From contig RKSN01000003.1 of NCBI GenBank assembly GCA_005518185.1, positions 496,001 through 560,000 of the forward strand: a stretch of 64,000 bases of DNA, written 5' to 3'. Positions 42,641 to 50,999 of the stretch are shown in pieces. Position 1 is the stretch's first letter. The number at the start of each line of letters is the position of its first letter. The DNA comes from Chakrabartia godavariana (GTDB lineage Bacteria; Pseudomonadota; Alphaproteobacteria; Sphingomonadales; Sphingomonadaceae). Under the pieces are notes generated by a model. The model worked only from the letters and a program-made list of their open reading frames with translations. It was not told where the DNA came from and ran no database searches. The position numbers and the translations under genes are program-made.

Positions 42641-45358
42641 ATGACTGCTTCCGCCCCTTTGCCCTATCCTGCGCTGCATGCAAGCCATGGCGGCATCTGG
42701 ATTGCGACGCCCGATGGGCGGACGCGCGCGGTCGGGCGCGGCGAGGCGATCTCGATTGCGGCCGAAACGCCCGTCATCATGCTCAACGCGCCGCTCGTCG
42801 CTGCGCGTCTGGGCTATGGCGAATTGTCGGGGCTCGACCTTCTGGAACTCTTCGCCTTCGTCCATCCGGCGCGGTTCATGGTGCCGACGGTCAAGGGGCT
42901 GGCGCGCATCGCCGGCCTCGATGTGCCGGAAGACGAAGGTGGCGCGGCGGCGATGTTTGCGCAGACCGCTGCCAAGCTGCTCGACACCCTGTCGGGCGCG
43001 TGGCCGGAACGCGAAGGTGCGTGGACGACGGCGCAAGCGCTGGCGCGGTTGCGCTGGCCCTGGGCGCAGCCAGTGCTCGACCGCCTGCGCAAACCCGAGC
43101 GCGACGAACGCTGGCTCTTTTCAAAGCTCCCCGAATGGGAGGATGCGCCCGCCCGCCCCGTGCCGCGTACGATCAGCCTGGATGAACGGGACGTGCTCGA
43201 CCGGCTGACCCGCATCACGGGGGCCGGTGCCGAACAGCGGCAGGGCCAGCAGGATTATGCGCGGGCCGCCGTCTCCGCCTTTCAGCCGAGGACCATGCGG
43301 GATGAGCCGCGCCTTCTTTTGTCCGAAGCGGGCACCGGCATCGGCAAGACGCTCGGCTATCTGGCCCCGGCTTCGCTCTGGGCGGAACAGGCGGGCGGTC
43401 CGGTCTGGATCTCGACTTACACCAAGGCACTGCAACGCCAGCTGACGGCGGAAACCGCGCGCGTCTATGGCAGCGAAGCGGCAGCACGCGGCAAGGTCGT
43501 CATTCGCAAGGGCCGCGAAAATTACCTCTGCCTTCTGAACCTTGAGGATGCGCTTCAGGGTGGCTTTGCGGGACGCGCGGCGATCCTTGCCCATCTCGTT
43601 GCGCGCTGGGCCGCCTATAGCCGCGACGGCGATATGGTCGGCGGCGACCTCCCCGGCTGGCTGCCCACGCTGTTCCGGCGCAACGGATCGACCGCGCTGA
43701 CCGACCGGCGCGGCGAGTGCGTTTATGCCGGGTGCCCGCATTACCGGAAATGCTTCATCGAACATGCCGCGCGCGCCTCGGCGCAGGCCGATCTCGTCGT
43801 CGCGAACCACGCGCTCGTCATGGTCAATGCCGCGCGCGGGCGGGAGGAAGGCACCCGTCCGACGCGCTATGTCTTCGACGAAGGGCATCATCTGTTTGAT
43901 GCTGCCGACACGATGTTTGCAGCCGCGCTCACGGGGCAGGAAGCCATTGAGCTGCGCCGCTGGATCATCGGCCCCGAAGGCAAGTCACGCGGGCGCAGGC
44001 GCGGCCTGTCCGCCCGGCTTGCCGATGTGGCCAGCTATGATGCCGAAGGGGCGGCGGCGATCTCGGCAGCGGCGTCGGCCGCAGGGGCCCTGCCCTCTGA
44101 TGGCTGGCTGCAGCGCCTTGCGGAAGGGGCGCCGTTCGGGCCGATCGAGGCGATGCTGGCGGCGGTCCGGGGTCTCGTCTTCGCGCGCTCGGCCGATGGC
44201 GATGCGGGCTATGGGCTGGAAACTGAGGCGGCGCAGCTCGATGGGCCGCTGCTCACCGCTGTGGAACCCGCCTGTCAGGCGCTCGATGCGCTGCTCCGCC
44301 CGCTCGTCGCGCTCGGGCGGCGGCTGGAGGCCGTGATGGAGGAAGGACCGGACTGGCTCGACGGGCAGGCGCGGGCGCGCGTCGAAGGCGCGCGGGCGAG
44401 TCTGAGCTGGCGGGCCGATACGATTGCGGCGTGGCTCTCCATGCTGGCGCGGCTCGGCGGGCCGGTTGATCCCGACTTTGTCGACTGGCTCACGGTTGAC
44501 CGGATCGAGGGCCGCGAGGTTGATATCGGGCTCAGGCGCCATTGGCTCGACCCCACCCGTCCCTTTGCCGCGACGGTGCTCAAACCCGCACACGGCGCGC
44601 TCATCACCTCGGCGACATTGAAGGGCGGGGAAGGCTGGGACGTCGCCGATGCGCGCACCGGGGCGCTGCATCTTGCGGCGCCGCCCGTGCATTTCGAGGC
44701 GGAAAGCCCGTTCGACTATGCCGCTCAGTCCGAAGTGATCATCGTGACCGACGTGAAGCGGGGCGACGTGCCGCAACTGGCCAACGCCTTTGCCCGGCTG
44801 GTCGCGGCGGCCCAGGGCGGGACGCTCGGCCTGTTCACTGCGATCCGGCGGCTGCGCGCAGTCCACGCCCGCATCGCGGACCGGCTCGCGCGCGATGGCC
44901 TGCCGCTTTACGCCCAGCATGTGGACCCCATCGACACCGGCACGCTCGTCGATATTTTCCGCGATGATCCGCGTTCCAGCCTGCTCGGCACGGATGCCCT
45001 GAGGGACGGCGTGGACGTGCCGGGCGACTCGCTGCGGCTCGTCGTGATGGAGGGCGTGCCCTGGCCCAAGCCGACCGTGCTGCACACCGCGCGGCGGGCC
45101 GCAGGCGGCGGATCTCTCTATGACGACCGGCTGATCCGTGCGCGGCTGGCGCAGGCGTTCGGCCGGCTGATCCGGCGGCAGGAAGATCGCGGCATCTTCG
45201 TGCTCCTGTCCTCCGCTGTCCCCTCGCGGCTGCTGACCGCCTTTCCGCCCGGCACGCCGGTGCGCCGGATGACTCTGGATGAGGCGGTGGCCGAGGTCGC
45301 AAAGGCGCAATCCGCCCTTCCCACCCAAGCCGCTTTGCCGCATGAAGCACAGCCATGA
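42641..45358 (+). CDS. dinG: ATP-dependent DNA helicase, DinG/XPD type
   Basis: 905 residues from the ATG at 42641. Walker A EAGTGIGKTLGYL, DEGH box in VFDEGHHLFDAAD, and C-terminal FGRLIRRQEDRGIFVLL. Four cysteines suited to a 4Fe-4S cluster lie between motifs Ia and II (one in ENYLCLL, three in ECVYAGCPHYRKC). A 5'-3' superfamily 2 helicase acting on D-loops, R-loops and damaged DNA. It overlaps the sixA gene by four bases (ATGA). The N-terminal 200 residues before Walker A are longer than in E. coli DinG and unassigned. Confidence 0.92.
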   Translation: MTASAPLPYPALHASHGGIWIATPDGRTRAVGRGEAISIAAETPVIMLNAPLVAARLGYGELSGLDLLELFAFVHPARFMVPTVKGLARIAGLDVPEDEGGAAAMFAQTAAKLLDTLSGAWPEREGAWTTAQALARLRWPWAQPVLDRLRKPERDERWLFSKLPEWEDAPARPVPRTISLDERDVLDRLTRITGAGAEQRQGQQDYARAAVSAFQPRTMRDEPRLLLSEAGTGIGKTLGYLAPASLWAEQAGGPVWISTYTKALQRQLTAETARVYGSEAAARGKVVIRKGRENYLCLLNLEDALQGGFAGRAAILAHLVARWAAYSRDGDMVGGDLPGWLPTLFRRNGSTALTDRRGECVYAGCPHYRKCFIEHAARASAQADLVVANHALVMVNAARGREEGTRPTRYVFDEGHHLFDAADTMFAAALTGQEAIELRRWIIGPEGKSRGRRRGLSARLADVASYDAEGAAAISAAASAAGALPSDGWLQRLAEGAPFGPIEAMLAAVRGLVFARSADGDAGYGLETEAAQLDGPLLTAVEPACQALDALLRPLVALGRRLEAVMEEGPDWLDGQARARVEGARASLSWRADTIAAWLSMLARLGGPVDPDFVDWLTVDRIEGREVDIGLRRHWLDPTRPFAATVLKPAHGALITSATLKGGEGWDVADARTGALHLAAPPVHFEAESPFDYAAQSEVIIVTDVKRGDVPQLANAFARLVAAAQGGTLGLFTAIRRLRAVHARIADRLARDGLPLYAQHVDPIDTGTLVDIFRDDPRSSLLGTDALRDGVDVPGDSLRLVVMEGVPWPKPTVLHTARRAAGGGSLYDDRLIRARLAQAFGRLIRRQEDRGIFVLLSSAVPSRLLTAFPPGTPVRRMTLDEAVAEVAKAQSALPTQAALPHEAQP

Positions 45359-45903
45359 AGACGCTCACGCTTTTTCGTCACGCCAAATCGGGCTGGGACG
45401 CGCCCGTCTCGCGCGATTTTGACCGTCCGATCAACGAACGCGGGATCAAGGGCGCGCGGCTGATGGGCCGCCATCTGCGGACCAAGGGCTGGACGTTCGA
45501 TTACGTGATCTCCTCCCCGGCCGTGCGCTGCACGGAAACGCTCGATGCGCTTTGGGAAGGCTATGGTGAAATCCTCCATCCCAATTGGGACCGCCGCATC
45601 TACCTCGCCTCGGGCGCGACCTTGCTCGACGTCGTTCAGGACCTGCCGGATGAGGTTTCGTCGGTTCTGATGTGCGGCCACAATCCGGGTCTGGAGGATC
45701 TGATCCTGATGCTCGTCCCCGACGTGGCGGGCGATGCGCTGCGCGACGAAGTGGAAACCAAATTCCCGACCGCCGCTGCTGCCGAGCTGCAGTTCGAGGC
45801 CGACAGCTGGAGCGCGGTGACGACGGGCAAGGCGAAGTTCACCCGGCTCATCCGTCCGCGTGATCTGGACCCGAATCTGGGCCCGCAGATGGACAGGGAG
45901 TGA
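45355..45903 (+). CDS. sixA: SixA-like histidine phosphatase
   Basis: 182 residues. The phosphoglycerate-mutase-like fold starts with the catalytic TLFRHAKSGWD (His in RHAKSG), then SSPAVRCTETLDAL and the second His in CGHNPGLEDL. SixA-type enzymes remove phosphate from phosphohistidine of relay or PTS proteins; the target here is unknown. Translationally coupled to dinG, though no functional link is known. Confidence 0.88.
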   Translation: MKTLTLFRHAKSGWDAPVSRDFDRPINERGIKGARLMGRHLRTKGWTFDYVISSPAVRCTETLDALWEGYGEILHPNWDRRIYLASGATLLDVVQDLPDEVSSVLMCGHNPGLEDLILMLVPDVAGDALRDEVETKFPTAAAAELQFEADSWSAVTTGKAKFTRLIRPRDLDPNLGPQMDRE

Positions 45904-45908
45904 GTTGA

Positions 45909-45932
45909 AATCCTCCCCATCGGGGGAGGATT
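45909..45932. terminator. Bidirectional hairpin between sixA and the MerR gene
   Basis: Perfect 10-bp stem AATCCTCCCC / GGGGAGGATT with an ATCG loop, exactly between two convergent genes. A/T pairs at the base give short T and A tracts on both strands, so it can serve both transcripts, though the T-run is short. Confidence 0.65.
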
Positions 45933-45939
45933 GGGCGGC

Positions 45940-46353
45940 CTAGCCGCGTTCGGCGGCGAGGGCGGCTTTCAGCCGGTCACGGATCAGGACGAGATCGGGA
46001 ATATAGCTCGGCGGCGGGGGCGGCGGTGCTGCCGGTGTCGCGGGTTGCGCCGCAGGGGCCGGGCTCGGTGTGGCGGGGGCGGCGGCCTCAACCGCGGCCT
46101 CAGGCGCTGCGGCCTTGCCCGACAGCACCTTCTGCACGCCTTTGACGGTATAGCTCTCAACGTTCAGCAGATGGTGGATACGCCGCACCAGCGCGACGTC
46201 ATCCGGCCGGTAATAACGGCGGTTGCCCGCCCGCGTCAGCGGACGCAGGCGGGTGAATTTGGTTTCCCAATAGCGCAGGATATGCTGCGGAACGCCGAGG
46301 TCAGCGGACAGCTCGCCAATGGTCAGCAACGCTCCGGGCGCTTTGTCAGCCAT
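45940..46353 (-). CDS. MerR family transcriptional regulator
   Basis: 137 residues. N-terminal MerR winged helix: IGELSADLGVPQHILRYWE, then AGNRRYYRPDDVALVRRIHHLL. The C-terminus is a long Ala/Pro-rich linker (about 80-115), and no metal-binding Cys cluster is seen. Conserved as the last gene after plsX-fabH-ihfA in alphaproteobacteria. The ligand and targets are unknown. Confidence 0.93.
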   Translation of the reverse strand: MADKAPGALLTIGELSADLGVPQHILRYWETKFTRLRPLTRAGNRRYYRPDDVALVRRIHHLLNVESYTVKGVQKVLSGKAAAPEAAVEAAAPATPSPAPAAQPATPAAPPPPPPSYIPDLVLIRDRLKAALAAERG

Positions 46354-46369
46354 CGGCGATGTCCGTCAA

Positions 46370-46669
46370 TCAGCCCTCGTTCGCGACGCGCGCGCGCATC
46401 ATCTGGCTGGCGCGGAACGTCAGCACACGGCGCGGGGCGATCGGAACTTCGATGCCGGTCTTGGGGTTGCGGCCGACCCGGGCCCCCTTGTCGCGCAGCA
46501 GGAAGCTGCCGAAGCCCGAAATCTTGACATTCTCGCCCTGGGCGAGCGCGCCGGTCATGTGATCGAGGATCGATTCAACCAGCTTTGATGATTCTGCCTT
46601 GGACAGGCCGACATTCCTGTGAAGAGATTCAGCAAGATCGGCTCGTGTCAGAGTACCTTCCCCCGCCAT
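46370..46669 (-). CDS. ihfA: Integration host factor subunit alpha
   Basis: 99 residues, normal length. HU/IHF fold with ISGFGSF, the DNA-intercalating arm [19 protein letters not shown] and the N-terminal [18 protein letters not shown]. Forms a heterodimer with IhfB and bends DNA sharply at promoters and recombination sites. Fourth gene of the rpmF operon. Confidence 0.95.
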   Translation of the reverse strand: MAGEGTLTRADLAESLHRNVGLSKAESSKLVESILDHMTGALAQGENVKISGFGSFLLRDKGARVGRNPKTGIEVPIAPRRVLTFRASQMMRARVANEG

Positions 46670-46754
46670 TACGCAACTCCCCCTCTCAAGTGATGGATGG
46701 ATTGCTTCTTATCGGATTGGCACAAAACGTCAATTGCGCTGCCACGCGCCTGGA

Positions 46755-47714
46755 TCAGTAGCGGACGGCCGCTGCACCCCACGTAAATCCGCCGCCCATC
46801 GCCTCCAGCACCAGAAGCTGGCCGCGCTGGATGCGTCCGTCACGCACCGCGGTGTCGAGCGCCAGCGGCACCGAGGCAGCCGACGTGTTGGCGTGCTGGT
46901 CCACGGTCACGACGATGCGGTCCCCCGACAGGCCGAGCTTGCGGGCGGTGGCATCGAGAATGCGGGCATTGGCCTGATGCGGGACGACCCAGTCGACATC
47001 GGCGGCGGTCAGCCCCGATCCCTTGAGCACTTCGCCCATCACCGTTGCCAGATTGACGACGGCGTGGCGGAACACTTCCGAACCCCGCATCCGGACATGG
47101 CCGACGGTGCCGGTGGTGGAGGGCCCGCCATCGACATAGAGCAGTTCATTGTGGCGGCCATCGGCGTGAAGGCTGGTCGCAAGAATGCCGGCCTCGCCCT
47201 CCTGCGCCTCAAGCACGACGGCGCCCGCGCCATCACCGAACAGGACGCAGGTCGTGCGGTCTTCCCAGTCGAGGATGCGGCTGAACGTTTCCGATCCGAT
47301 GACGAGCGCGCGCTTCGCATTGCCGCCGCGCAGCATCGCGTCGGCGACCGACAGCGCATAGAGAAAGCCCGAACAGACCGCCGCGACGTCAAAGGCGATG
47401 CAGTCGTTGATGCCGAGCAGCGCCTGAATTTTGGTCGCGCTGGCGGGGAAGGTCTGGTCGGGCGTTGCAGTTGCAAGGATGATCAGGTCGATCGAGGCGG
47501 CCTCGATCCCGGCAGCTTCGATCGCCTTGGCAGCGGCATCGGCGCCAAGCGTGGCGGTCGTTTCCCCTTCGCCTGCGATATGGCGGAATCGGATGCCCGT
47601 GCGCGCGACGATCCATTCGTCGGACGTGTCGACCCGCTGGGCCAGGTCTTCATTGGAAACGCGTTGCTTGGGAAGTGCTGATCCGGTGCCGAGAATGACC
47701 GCGCGTACTGTCAC
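46755..47714 (-). CDS. fabH: 3-oxoacyl-ACP synthase III (FabH)
   Basis: 319 residues. The active-site Cys is in [13 protein letters not shown] (about 112), with His in VPHQANARI and Asn nearby, the Cys-His-Asn triad of KAS III. It condenses acetyl-CoA with malonyl-ACP to start fatty acid synthesis. Overlaps plsX by four bases, consistent with coupled expression. Confidence 0.96.
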   Translation of the reverse strand: MTVRAVILGTGSALPKQRVSNEDLAQRVDTSDEWIVARTGIRFRHIAGEGETTATLGADAAAKAIEAAGIEAASIDLIILATATPDQTFPASATKIQALLGINDCIAFDVAAVCSGFLYALSVADAMLRGGNAKRALVIGSETFSRILDWEDRTTCVLFGDGAGAVVLEAQEGEAGILATSLHADGRHNELLYVDGGPSTTGTVGHVRMRGSEVFRHAVVNLATVMGEVLKGSGLTAADVDWVVPHQANARILDATARKLGLSGDRIVVTVDQHANTSAASVPLALDTAVRDGRIQRGQLLVLEAMGGGFTWGAAAVRY

Positions 47715-48742
47715 TTGCCGTTCGCCTTGATGAGCGCGAGATCATCGGTGATCCGCTGGGTAATATTGGCGTCGACCAGCTTGGCGGCCACGCCGACAGC
47801 ATTTGCTACGCCTTTCGGGCTCGCCCCGCCATGGCTTTTCACGACGACGCCGTTGAGCCCGAGGAAAACCGCGCCATTGTGATTGTCGGGGTCCAGATGG
47901 TGGCGCATCAGTTCGGTCGCCGGACGCGAGATCAGGAAGCCGAACTTGGACCGGATCGAGCTGGTAAAGGCGCGGCGCAACAGGTCGGTCACGAAGCGGG
48001 CGGTGCCCTCCATCGTCTTCAGCGAGATGTTGCCCGAAAAGCCATCGCACACGACGACATCGGTCAGGCCGCGCGCCATCTTGTCGCCTTCGATGAAGCC
48101 CTCAAAGCTCATGTGCAGGTGACCGGATTCGCGGAGCACAGTCGCTGCATCGCGGATCTCGTCGGTGCCCTTCTGGTCTTCGGTGCCGATGTTGAGGAGC
48201 GAAACGCGCGGACGCTCAATGCCAAGCGCAATGCGCGAATAGGCAGCACCCATGATCGCGAACTCGACGAGGTTGCGGGTCTCGCACTCGGTGTTGGCGC
48301 CCAGATCCAGCATGACGAAGTCTTTTTCGCCAAGGCTGGGGAGGAGGGCGGCCAGCGCGGGCCGGTCGATGCCCGGCATGGTGCGCAGCGCCAGCTTGGC
48401 CATCGCCATCAGGGCGCCGGTATTGCCCGCCGAGACGGCGGCGCCGGCGCGGCCCTGCTTCACGGCGTCGATGGCCAGGCCCATGCTCGTCGTCTTGGCG
48501 CGACGGATCGCCTGTCCCGCACGCTCGCTGCCGTCGATCTTTTCCGGGGCGTGGATGATCTCCGACGCGGCGCGCAGATTCGGATGATTGTCGAGCGCGG
48601 CCTCGATCGCGGCTTCATCGCCGACGAGATCAAAGGTCAGGCCGGGCCATTGGCGGCGCGCAAGGGCAACGCCGGCCAGCATCACTGCCAGCCCTTCGTC
48701 GCCCCCCATGGCGTCAATTGCGATGCGCGGCGCTTCGGCCAC
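47711..48742 (-). CDS. plsX: Acyl-ACP:phosphate acyltransferase PlsX
   Basis: 343 residues beginning with [12 protein letters not shown], the PlsX signature; [10 protein letters not shown] and DLGANTECE also match. It makes acyl-phosphate from acyl-ACP, the donor for the PlsY acyltransferase in phospholipid synthesis. Same operon as rpmF, fabH and ihfA. Confidence 0.96.
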   Translation of the reverse strand: MAEAPRIAIDAMGGDEGLAVMLAGVALARRQWPGLTFDLVGDEAAIEAALDNHPNLRAASEIIHAPEKIDGSERAGQAIRRAKTTSMGLAIDAVKQGRAGAAVSAGNTGALMAMAKLALRTMPGIDRPALAALLPSLGEKDFVMLDLGANTECETRNLVEFAIMGAAYSRIALGIERPRVSLLNIGTEDQKGTDEIRDAATVLRESGHLHMSFEGFIEGDKMARGLTDVVVCDGFSGNISLKTMEGTARFVTDLLRRAFTSSIRSKFGFLISRPATELMRHHLDPDNHNGAVFLGLNGVVVKSHGGASPKGVANAVGVAAKLVDANITQRITDDLALIKANGK

Positions 48743-48772
48743 CTGCCCGTCTCCCTGTTTCAGGCGACAGGA

Positions 48773-48952
48773 TTAGTCGGCAGCTGCGACGATTTCGCGA
48801 CCGTTATAGTGACCGCAGGCCTGGCAAAGATTGTGCGGCAGCTTCAGTTCGCCGCAGTTCGGGCATTCCTGAAACGTGGTGGCCGTCAGCGCATCATGGC
48901 TGCGACGCATGTTCCGCCGCGAAGGCGAGGTTTTTCTCTTAGGGACGGCCAT
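48773..48952 (-). CDS. rpmF: 50S ribosomal protein L32
   Basis: 59 residues from the ATG at 48952. Starts [20 protein letters not shown] and carries the zinc-ribbon cysteines CPNCGE and CQACGHY. The full zinc-binding (C+) form is present. First gene of the operon, with a good promoter 80 bases upstream. Confidence 0.96.
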   Translation of the reverse strand: MAVPKRKTSPSRRNMRRSHDALTATTFQECPNCGELKLPHNLCQACGHYNGREIVAAAD

Positions 48953-49031
48953 CTCGGCACCTTGTTCGATTGAGTGATCACATATCCTGGCCGACCCGAA
49001 ACGAATCCGGGGCCGTCCAAGCGAAGGCGCG

Positions 49032-49059
49032 CGTATAGCCAAAATTCGCGCGGTTGCAA
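49032..49059 (-). promoter_or_regulatory. Sigma-70-type promoter for the rpmF operon
   Basis: On the minus strand TTGCAA (49059-49054) and TATACG (49037-49032) are 16 bases apart, the best -35/-10 pair in the region, about 80 bases before the rpmF start. Confidence 0.65.
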
Positions 49060-49112
49060 GCACGTGCGCCGCGTGGCACCTTCCCGCCACCCAACAGGAG
49101 GGGAAGAAGATA

Positions 49113-49574
49113 ATGATTTTACCCGTAACTTTGACGTTCGCAGGGGTCGCAGCCCTGATCAATCTCTGGCTCGCCATCCGCTGTGGCCAGGCCCGCACCA
49201 GTGAAAAGGTTTCGATCGGCGATGGCGGCAATGAAGCCGTCATCCGGCGCATGCGCGCGCACGCCAACTATATCGAGAACACGCCGTTCGTCCTTGCCAT
49301 GATCGCCGCGATCGAACTGGCCAAGACGCCGGGCGCCGCGCCGAGCTGGCTGTGGATCGTGGCCGCGCTCTATTTCCTGGGCCGGGTGGCGCATGGCCTC
49401 GGCATGGATGGCGGTGCACTTGCAAAGGGCCGGACGGTCGGCACGCTCATCACGATGCTGACACTCCTGGGTCTCGCGGCTTATTGCATCTCGATCCCCT
49501 ACACCTCGGCAGGCCAGATCCAGCCGGCCAGCTCGGTCGATCTGTCGGTCGCGGAAACCGTTCCCGCCAGCTAG
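49113..49574 (+). CDS. MAPEG family membrane protein
   Basis: 153 residues with four membrane helices; [18 protein letters not shown] is the diagnostic MAPEG segment, with an Arg/Glu/Asn set that binds glutathione in eukaryotic relatives. A strong AGGAGGGGAAG precedes the ATG. Bacterial MAPEG proteins may have glutathione transferase or peroxidase activity; here that is inferred from family only. Overlaps the convergent flavodoxin-like gene by four bases. Confidence 0.9.
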   Translation: MILPVTLTFAGVAALINLWLAIRCGQARTSEKVSIGDGGNEAVIRRMRAHANYIENTPFVLAMIAAIELAKTPGAAPSWLWIVAALYFLGRVAHGLGMDGGALAKGRTVGTLITMLTLLGLAAYCISIPYTSAGQIQPASSVDLSVAETVPAS

Positions 49575-50062
49575 AACATTCCGATGGCAAGTCCCGCTGC
49601 CATGGCCTGACCGAGGTCGTGGCAGCGGGCAAGCTCTGGCGCTGCAATCGTCTTGGGCGCGAGAATTGCCTCCGGCGTCTGCGCATGGGTGCAGATGATG
49701 AGCGGCGCGGCCACAGCCTTCATCCGCCAGCCCGTCGCAATCCGCGCCATCTGTCGCGCCGCGCCCTCGCCGTCTGAGCCCGCGCAGATCATCGTCGCAT
49801 AGGGCCGCCCCTCGATCCGGCCGAGCGCGGGGTAATAGGCCCGGTCAAAGAAATCCTTCATCACGCCCGCCATGGTGGCGAGATTTTCCGGAGACGCGAA
49901 GATCGCGCCGTCGGCCGCAATAAGGTCGTCCGGACGCGCTTCTGCGGCCGTCAGGAGGCGCGTGACGACGCCCGCTTCCGCCTGCGCCCCCTCAAGCGCC
50001 GCGCGCGCCATCGCTTCGGTGCCGCCGGTGCGGCTGTGATAGAGGATCAGGAGGGATTTCAT
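49571..50062 (-). CDS. Flavodoxin/NAD(P)H-dependent oxidoreductase family protein
   Basis: 163 residues. The phosphate-binding loop of flavodoxins is LLILYHSRTGGTEAMARAAL, followed by DGAIFASPENLATMAGVMKDFFDRAYY, where the SPEN loop contacts FMN. CAGSDGEGAARQM also fits flavin reductase-like NAD(P)H oxidoreductases. Partner and reaction unknown. Confidence 0.88.
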   Translation of the reverse strand: MKSLLILYHSRTGGTEAMARAALEGAQAEAGVVTRLLTAAEARPDDLIAADGAIFASPENLATMAGVMKDFFDRAYYPALGRIEGRPYATMICAGSDGEGAARQMARIATGWRMKAVAAPLIICTHAQTPEAILAPKTIAAPELARCHDLGQAMAAGLAIGMF

Positions 50063-50145
50063 GGGCCTATCTTATCCGCGCGCCCTAAGCGAAGTCGAGG
50101 GCAGGGCTCACACGGAGGCGATAGTCTGGGGCGACCCTCCTTTCC

Positions 50146-50253
50146 CGTCATCCTGAACTTGTTTCAGGATCCATGAACACTGCGACGGCGAAGGTTAGGC
50201 ACTTCCTTTGGCCGCCTTGATGCCAATGGATGCTGAAACAAGTTCAGCATGAC
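50146..50253. repeat. Family 3 palindrome, second copy
   Basis: 108-bp element. Left arm CATCCTGAACTTGTTTCAGG, right arm CTGAAACAAGTTCAGCATGAC, with a spacer of about 50 bases that includes CCATGAACAC, seen in inverted form in the 13752 copy. Confidence 0.9.
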
Positions 50254-50298
50254 AAAAGTAGGCAAAGGCGGCGCCAACGCCGCGGCCACAACGCCTTA

Positions 50299-50393
50299 CC
50301 GCTCGCCCTGAGCTTGTCGAAGGGCTGTTCTTGTTGTGCTTCGAACCTGGACGCCCAGTAAGGACCACCCTTCGACAAGCTCAGGGCGAGCGG
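50299..50393. repeat. Family 2 palindrome upstream of terS, perfect 26-bp arms
   Basis: 95-bp element whose outer 26 bases on each side are perfect inverted complements (CCGCTCGCCCTGAGC start, GCTCAGGGCGAGCGG end). The 43-base loop is shared, in reverse orientation, with the copy at 52322-52415: about 85 of 95 positions agree when one is inverted. Confidence 0.93.
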
Positions 50394-50410
50394 TTGGGGT
50401 GGGCGCAAAT

Positions 50411-50437
50411 TACCAAATAGGTAAAAATACCTTGACA
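50411..50437 (+). promoter_or_regulatory. Candidate GTA promoter with overlapping operator
   Basis: TACC-AAATA-GGTA (50411-50423) overlaps a perfect AGGTA-AAAA-TACCT palindrome (50419-50432), which runs straight into TTGACA (50432-50437), a good -35 box. No clear -10 box follows at the usual distance (CACATC at 50455). The A/T-rich composition contrasts with the flanks, and the first GTA gene starts about 100 bases downstream. Confidence 0.5.
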
Positions 50438-50534
50438 TTTTAACCAGTCTCTGGCACATCACCGGGACTGACGCGGACGATTCGGCGCTGATCCAGCGAA
50501 CCACCCGCCCTCCCCCTTATTCCGGAGACGATCC

Positions 50535-50999
50535 ATGGCTTTTGCCGCACCGCGCGTGGACGCGGAAGGCGCTGCGTCGGGGTTCGATGCGCGTGCCCGC
50601 AAGCTGTTTCTTGAACATCTGGCGCTCACGTCCAACGTGGCCGCGTCGGCGCGCAAGGCGGGTGTGCCCTCCTCGCGAGTCTATGCGCTGAAGCGCCGCA
50701 ATGCGGACTTTGCCCGCGACTGGCAGGCCGCCCTGTGCGAGGGCTTTGCCCGGCTGGAGGCCGAGCTGCTGGCCGAGGCGCTGCGCACCATTTCGGGCAA
50801 GGTGTCCGACGCGACACTCAAGTCGCGGGCGCAGAAGCACCGCCTGGCGCTGGCCCTGCTCGCGATGCACCGGGCCTCGGTGCGCGGACCGGCCAAGTCG
50901 CCAGCCCGCGCCGACCAGAGCGCGGCCCTCGCCGCGCGTGTCGAGGAAAAATTGCGCGACATGCGGGCGCGGCTGAAGGCCCATGACGCGCAAGGCTGA
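50535..50999 (+). CDS. GTA gp1, probable small terminase subunit
   Basis: 154 residues. The N-terminal region ARKLFLEHLALTSNVAASARKAGVPSSRVYALKRR is an HTH typical of small terminases, followed by long helices suitable for ring assembly and a basic tail. In R. capsulatus the first GTA gene has been shown to act as TerS. It overlaps terL by 17 bases. Start at 50535 with GGAG upstream. Preceded by a palindromic element and a candidate operator. Confidence 0.8.
   Translation: MAFAAPRVDAEGAASGFDARARKLFLEHLALTSNVAASARKAGVPSSRVYALKRRNADFARDWQAALCEGFARLEAELLAEALRTISGKVSDATLKSRAQKHRLALALLAMHRASVRGPAKSPARADQSAALAARVEEKLRDMRARLKAHDAQG

Larger units (their letters stand above)
50063..50534. other. 472-bp intergenic stretch before the GTA cluster
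   Basis: Holds a family 3 palindrome (50146-50253), a perfect family 2 palindrome (50299-50393), and an A/T-rich promoter and operator region (50405-50445) about 100 bases before the first GTA gene. Bases 50063-50145 carry a degraded family 1-like fragment (GCGAAGTCGAGG) and the promoter side of the flavodoxin-like gene. No coding frame looks real. Confidence 0.75.
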
